Assembly (NCBI RefSeq): GCF_008122505.1
Contig: NZ_VSSB01000002.1
Location: 496,001-560,000 of the forward strand
Direction of reading: 5' to 3'
Source of the DNA: Agromyces mariniharenae
GTDB taxonomy: Bacteria > Actinomycetota > Actinomycetes > Actinomycetales > Microbacteriaceae
Length of the DNA stretch: 64,000 bases
Below the pieces are notes generated by a model. It saw nothing but the letters and a program-made list of their open reading frames with translations. It did no database searches and had not been told where the DNA came from. Each line of letters starts with the position of its first letter. Position 1 is the first letter of the stretch. Position numbers and translations under genes: made by a program. Shown piece by piece: positions 61,413 to 64,000 of this stretch.

Positions 61413-61760
61413 ATGCACATCCTCGACCACGTCGACGCCGCGAGCCTGAAGTCGGACATCCCCGACTTCCGCCCCGGCGACACCGTCAAGGTGCACGTCA
61501 ACATCGTCGAAGGCAACCGTTCGCGCATCCAGGTCTTCCAGGGCGTCGTCATCGGCCGTTCGGGCGAGGGCGTGCGCGAGACCTTCACGGTCCGCAAGGT
61601 CAGCTTCCAGGTCGGCGTCGAGCGCAAGTTCCCGGTGCACTCGCCGATCATCGACCACATCGAGATCGTCACCCGCGGTGACGTCCGCCGCGCGAAGCTC
61701 TACTACCTGCGCAAGCTCCGCGGCAAGAAGGCGAAGATCAAGGAGAAGCGCGACAGCTGA
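61413..61760 (+). CDS. rplS: 50S ribosomal protein L19
   Basis: L19 sits at the subunit interface of the ribosome. The 115-residue product has [39 protein letters not shown] and the basic C-terminus [18 protein letters not shown]. The ATG is chosen because the in-frame sequence upstream (from 61290) is the promoter and leader. It is normally next to trmD. Confidence 0.96.
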   Translation: MHILDHVDAASLKSDIPDFRPGDTVKVHVNIVEGNRSRIQVFQGVVIGRSGEGVRETFTVRKVSFQVGVERKFPVHSPIIDHIEIVTRGDVRRAKLYYLRKLRGKKAKIKEKRDS

Positions 61761-61803
61761 TCCGTCGCATCCGTCCGCGCGTCGCGGGCCATCGCGTCAT
61801 TTC

Positions 61804-61842
61804 CCCGAGCTCCCCACCCCTAGACTGGGTGGGGAGCTCGGG
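61804..61842. terminator. Very strong hairpin between rplS and lepB, with a -10-like box in the loop
   Basis: CCCGAGCTCCCCACCC (61804-61819) pairs perfectly with 61827-61842 around the 7-base loop CTAGACT. The 16-bp stem should terminate rplS transcription. The loop carries TAGACT (61821-61826), the same -10 hexamer used by ftsY and the OCD operon, so the element may also start lepB transcription. Confidence 0.7.
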
Positions 61843-61849
61843 CGGTTAA

Positions 61850-62596
61850 ATGACAGAAGAAATCAGCACCACGCGGATCGACCGCGCGGGCTCGACATCG
61901 GCACGCAGGAAGAAGAGCACGCTGCTCTTCCTGCGAGACCTGCTCGTCATCTTCCTGGTGGCGGTGCTCGTCTCGTTCCTCATCAAGACGTTCCTCATCA
62001 GGTCGTTCTTCATCCCATCGCAGTCGATGGAGGAGACCCTGGTCATGGACGACCGCATCATCGTGAACCAGCTGGTGCCCGAGGTGACGCCGATCGAGCA
62101 CGGCGACGTCGTCGTGTTCAAGGACCCGGGCGGCTGGCTGCCGGCCCGCGCAGAGACCGAGCAGCCGCCGCTCATCGCCGCGGTCGACTGGTTCCTCGCG
62201 TTCGTGGGCCTGTCGGCGCCCGACTCGAACGACCACCTCGTGAAGCGGGTCATCGGCCTGCCCGGCGACCACGTCATCTGCTGCAACGCGCTCGGCCAGA
62301 TGAGCGTCAACGGCGTGCCCCTCGACGAGCCCTACGTGGCGCTGCCGCCAGGCGAGACCAAGGTCTCGCGCGACGACTTCGACGTCACGGTGCCCGACGA
62401 CTCCCTGTGGGTCATGGGCGACAACCGCTACAACTCCAAGGACTCGCGCTACAACACCGAGACGCCGCTCAAGGGCTTCGTGCCGATCGACAACGTCGTG
62501 GGCCGGGCGTTCGTGGTGAGCTGGCCGATCGACCACTGGGCGTGGCTCGGCAACTACCCCGAGGTGTTCGCGGGCGTCGACGAGGGGGCCGGCTGA
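61850..62596 (+). CDS. lepB: Signal peptidase I
   Basis: LepB cleaves signal peptides at the outer face of the membrane. The 248-residue protein has one N-terminal membrane helix (about residues 25-46), the nucleophile Ser59 in IPSQSMEETL, the general base Lys132 in HLVKRVIGLPGDHV, and the conserved MGDNRYNSKDSR near the C-terminus. It precedes rnhB by one base. Only 7 bp separate the ATG from the preceding hairpin. Confidence 0.95.
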   Translation: MTEEISTTRIDRAGSTSARRKKSTLLFLRDLLVIFLVAVLVSFLIKTFLIRSFFIPSQSMEETLVMDDRIIVNQLVPEVTPIEHGDVVVFKDPGGWLPARAETEQPPLIAAVDWFLAFVGLSAPDSNDHLVKRVIGLPGDHVICCNALGQMSVNGVPLDEPYVALPPGETKVSRDDFDVTVPDDSLWVMGDNRYNSKDSRYNTETPLKGFVPIDNVVGRAFVVSWPIDHWAWLGNYPEVFAGVDEGAG

Positions 62597-62597
62597 G

Positions 62598-63284
62598 ATG
62601 AGCCCGTCGGCGATCCCGAACCTCAAGGTCGAGCGCGAGCTCTTCGACACGGGCGCCGGACTGGTGCTCGCGTGCGACGAGGTCGGGCGGGGGGCGATCG
62701 CCGGACCAGTCACGGTCGGGCTCGTGCTCATCGATCCGACGGTGCGACGCATGCCCGCGGGGCTCCGCGACTCGAAGCTGCTCGCCGAGCCCAAGCGAGA
62801 GGCCATGGCGCCGCGCGCCGCGGCGTGGGTGCGAGGCTGGGCGGTTGGCGAGGCATCCGCCGCGGAGATCGACGAGCTCGGCATCATGGCGTGCCTCGGA
62901 CTCGCCGGCGCCCGGGCGTTCGCGGCGCTGACCGCGGCGGAGGAGATCGCCTTCGGCACGCCGCTGCTGCTCGACGGCAACTACGACTGGCTGAGCGCCT
63001 CGGTCGAGCACCGGGTGCAGGTGTCGACGCGCATCAAGGCCGACCGCGACTGCGCGTCGGTGGCCGCGGCATCCGTCATCGCCAAGGTGCATCGCGATCG
63101 CGGCATGCGACGGTCCCACGACGAGCTGCCGCTGTACGGCTGGAACGAGAACAAGGGGTACTCGAGCCGCGGCCATTTCGCCGCCCTCGACGAGCACGGG
63201 CCGAGCGACCTGCACCGCCACACCTGGCTGCACGAGCGCCCCGCGGAGGCGGAGCCGGCGCTGTTCGAGCTCGGCGTAGGATGA
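62598..63284 (+). CDS. rnhB: Ribonuclease HII
   Basis: RNase HII removes ribonucleotides from DNA and RNA-DNA hybrids. The 228-residue protein has the catalytic ACDEVGRGAIAGPV (Asp27, Glu28), LRDSKLLAEPKREAM, LLLDGNYDW and ADRDCASVAAASVIAKVHRD motifs. The C-terminus ends with NKGYSSRGHFAALDEHGPSD. Order lepB-rnhB-DUF2469 is the standard actinobacterial arrangement. Confidence 0.95.
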   Translation: MSPSAIPNLKVERELFDTGAGLVLACDEVGRGAIAGPVTVGLVLIDPTVRRMPAGLRDSKLLAEPKREAMAPRAAAWVRGWAVGEASAAEIDELGIMACLGLAGARAFAALTAAEEIAFGTPLLLDGNYDWLSASVEHRVQVSTRIKADRDCASVAAASVIAKVHRDRGMRRSHDELPLYGWNENKGYSSRGHFAALDEHGPSDLHRHTWLHERPAEAEPALFELGVG

Positions 63285-63290
63285 TCCACG

Positions 63291-63614
63291 ATGGATGAGG
63301 ACGAGTTCGAAGACTACGACCGAGAGGTCGAGCTGGCCCTGTACCGGGAGTACCGCGACATCGTGTCGCAGTTCCAGTACGTGGTCGAGACGGAGCGGCG
63401 TTTCTACCTCGCGAACGAGGTGGAGCTGGTGCGCCGCGACACCGAGCACGACTTCTACTTCGAGCTCAACATGAAGGACGTCTGGGTCTGGGACGTCTAC
63501 CGCGCCGACCGGTTCGTGAAGTCCGTGCGCGTGCTCACGTTCAAGGACGTGAACGTCGAGGAGCTCGCGACGCGCGAGTTCGAGTTGCCCAAGGAGCTCG
63601 CGCTCGACGAGTGA
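63291..63614 (+). CDS. DUF2469 family protein
   Basis: The 107-residue acidic protein is highly conserved in actinobacteria: it begins MDEDEFEDYDREVELALYRE and contains FQYVVETERRFYLANEVEL and VRRDTEHDFYFEL. No function is established. It follows rnhB by 6 bp, presumably in the same operon. Confidence 0.92.
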   Translation: MDEDEFEDYDREVELALYREYRDIVSQFQYVVETERRFYLANEVELVRRDTEHDFYFELNMKDVWVWDVYRADRFVKSVRVLTFKDVNVEELATREFELPKELALDE

Positions 63615-63694
63615 GCTGCGGGTTTCGCGGGCGAATCGTCGGGTCGTCGATGTCGTCCTCGGCCGGGGCCTCGTGTTCGCCGAATGGCCTCCGT

Positions 63695-63712
63695 GTCCTC
63701 CGAAAGGAGGAC
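63695..63712 (+). terminator. GNRA-loop hairpin after DUF2469
   Basis: GTCCTCC (63695-63701), loop GAAA, and GGAGGAC (63706-63712) form a perfect 7-bp stem with a stable tetraloop, 80 bp after the DUF2469 stop. It may end the rplS-side operon. It lies in the 325-bp gap before yraN, which otherwise holds only the tRNA-like element and an A-rich stretch with TAACAT (63737-63742). Confidence 0.5.
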
Positions 63713-63750
63713 TCGCGGCGAAAGATAACGAAAAGGTAACATCGCCGCAT

Positions 63751-63821
63751 CGCGACGTTCCGGGTGGACCGGGGCACATGCTCTATCGGGTGCGTCGCGG
63801 GTTCGAATCCCGCCGTCGCGT
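63751..63821 (+). ncRNA. tRNA-like element, possibly a tRNA pseudogene or tRNA mimic
   Basis: The acceptor arms CGCGACG (63751-63757) and CGTCGCG (63814-63820) pair perfectly over 7 bp. A perfect T arm, GCGGG-TTCGAAT-CCCGC (63797-63813), and a 4-bp D-arm-like hairpin CCGG-GTGGA-CCGG (63760-63772) are present. The anticodon arm is wrong: the region 63774-63793 gives GCAC/GTGC with a 12-base interior and no normal 7-base loop, and no CCA is encoded. The overall length of 71 is near that of a tRNA. A functional tRNA therefore seems unlikely; a degenerate gene or a tRNA-like RNA is possible. Confidence 0.45.
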
Positions 63822-63939
63822 CGATTGATCCGCACTCGTCCTCGACAATCGAGGGCCTCCCGAGTTCCGTCTGACCTGCGCGTCGAACCTCGGTTCCGTG
63901 CGCCCGCTCGCCGCCACGCTGGTCGCGGAGGTGGTGCGG

Positions 63940-64000
63940 ATGGCCCACAACGCGGAACTCGGTCGGCGCGGCGAACAGCTCGCGGTCGACCACCTGCTCG
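63940..64000 (+). CDS. yraN: YraN/UPF0102 family protein, 3' end beyond the window
   Basis: Only the first 20 codons are present: MAHNAELGRRGEQLAVDHLL. The LGRRGE motif followed by an A..HL helix is the conserved N-terminus of UPF0102 (YraN), a predicted endonuclease-fold protein usually encoded after rnhB and DUF2469 and before the comM-like magnesium chelatase gene. GGAGGTG (63927-63933) lies 6 bases before the ATG. Confidence 0.8.
   Translation, partial: MAHNAELGRRGEQLAVDHLL

Noticed and set aside
63497-63993. Minus-strand frames with GGIRTRD and AGFEPAT peptides
   Set aside because: These peptides are the well-known translation of a tRNA T arm read in reverse. They mark the tRNA-like element at 63751-63821, not proteins.

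Overview
The window is about 64 kb of very G+C-rich chromosome (roughly 70% or more by eye). Genes are tightly packed with many ATGA/GTGA overlaps, and GTG starts are common. Gene content and order (DUF3515-thiL, recG-coaD, DUF177-rpmF-rnc-mutM-smc, ftsY-ffh, rpsP-KH-rimM-trmD, rplS-lepB-rnhB-DUF2469-yraN) fit a high-GC actinobacterium, most likely Microbacteriaceae (Agromyces-like). That placement is inference from gene order and style, not from a search. I see no transposase, integrase, phage gene, CRISPR array or rRNA.

Layout. 1-6.7 kb: the end of a PNPOx-family gene, a small secreted protein, a DUF3515 lipoprotein, thiL, rsmD, a TPR protein, recG and coaD. 6.7-11.4 kb: a MoxR ATPase / DUF58 / transglutaminase trio. 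11.4-24.4 kb: DUF177, rpmF, rnc, mutM, smc, ftsY and ffh, interrupted by an acetyltransferase, by a translationally coupled trehalose-synthase-like GH13 plus luciferase-like oxidoreductase pair, and by a DUF2004 gene. 24.4-32.7 kb: accessory genes (DUF305, LVIVD-repeat surface protein, spermidine-synthase-like protein, FemX-like transferase, GH1 beta-glucosidase, YbdK-type ligase, GntR regulator).

32.8-46.2 kb is a complete-looking hydroxyproline utilisation locus. It has a LIV-type ABC importer (five genes), a three-subunit D-hydroxyproline dehydrogenase, a DapA-like deaminase, a 4-hydroxyproline epimerase and a semialdehyde dehydrogenase. A convergent two-gene operon adds a second proline-racemase-family enzyme and an ornithine-cyclodeaminase-family reductase. 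An exact 15-bp sequence, GTAATATGTCACGTA, lies in the promoters of all three transcription units. The neighbouring GntR/FCD regulator is the obvious candidate to read it.

46.2-48.4 kb carries rpsP-khpA-rimM-trmD. The usual next gene, rplS, lies 13 kb away because a nitrate/nitrite assimilation block (48.5-59.8 kb) sits between: sirohydrochlorin chelatase, NAD(P)H reductase, molybdopterin nitrate reductase, NarK transporter, NnaR-like HemD/winged-helix regulator, CobA, NirB and NirD. Its four promoters share one design: GlnR-type half-sites at 11-bp steps ending in GAAAC, then exactly 10 bp, then a TAGCGT or TAACGT -10 box. After map and a small membrane gene the backbone resumes with rplS-lepB-rnhB-DUF2469. 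An orphan tRNA-like element and the first codons of yraN close the window.

Two dispersed signals stand out beyond the genes. GGATGCCGC (either strand) occurs about 47 times, far above chance, and often forces codons that are otherwise rare here. Many genes start directly 6-8 bp after a TANNNT box, the signature of leaderless transcripts.
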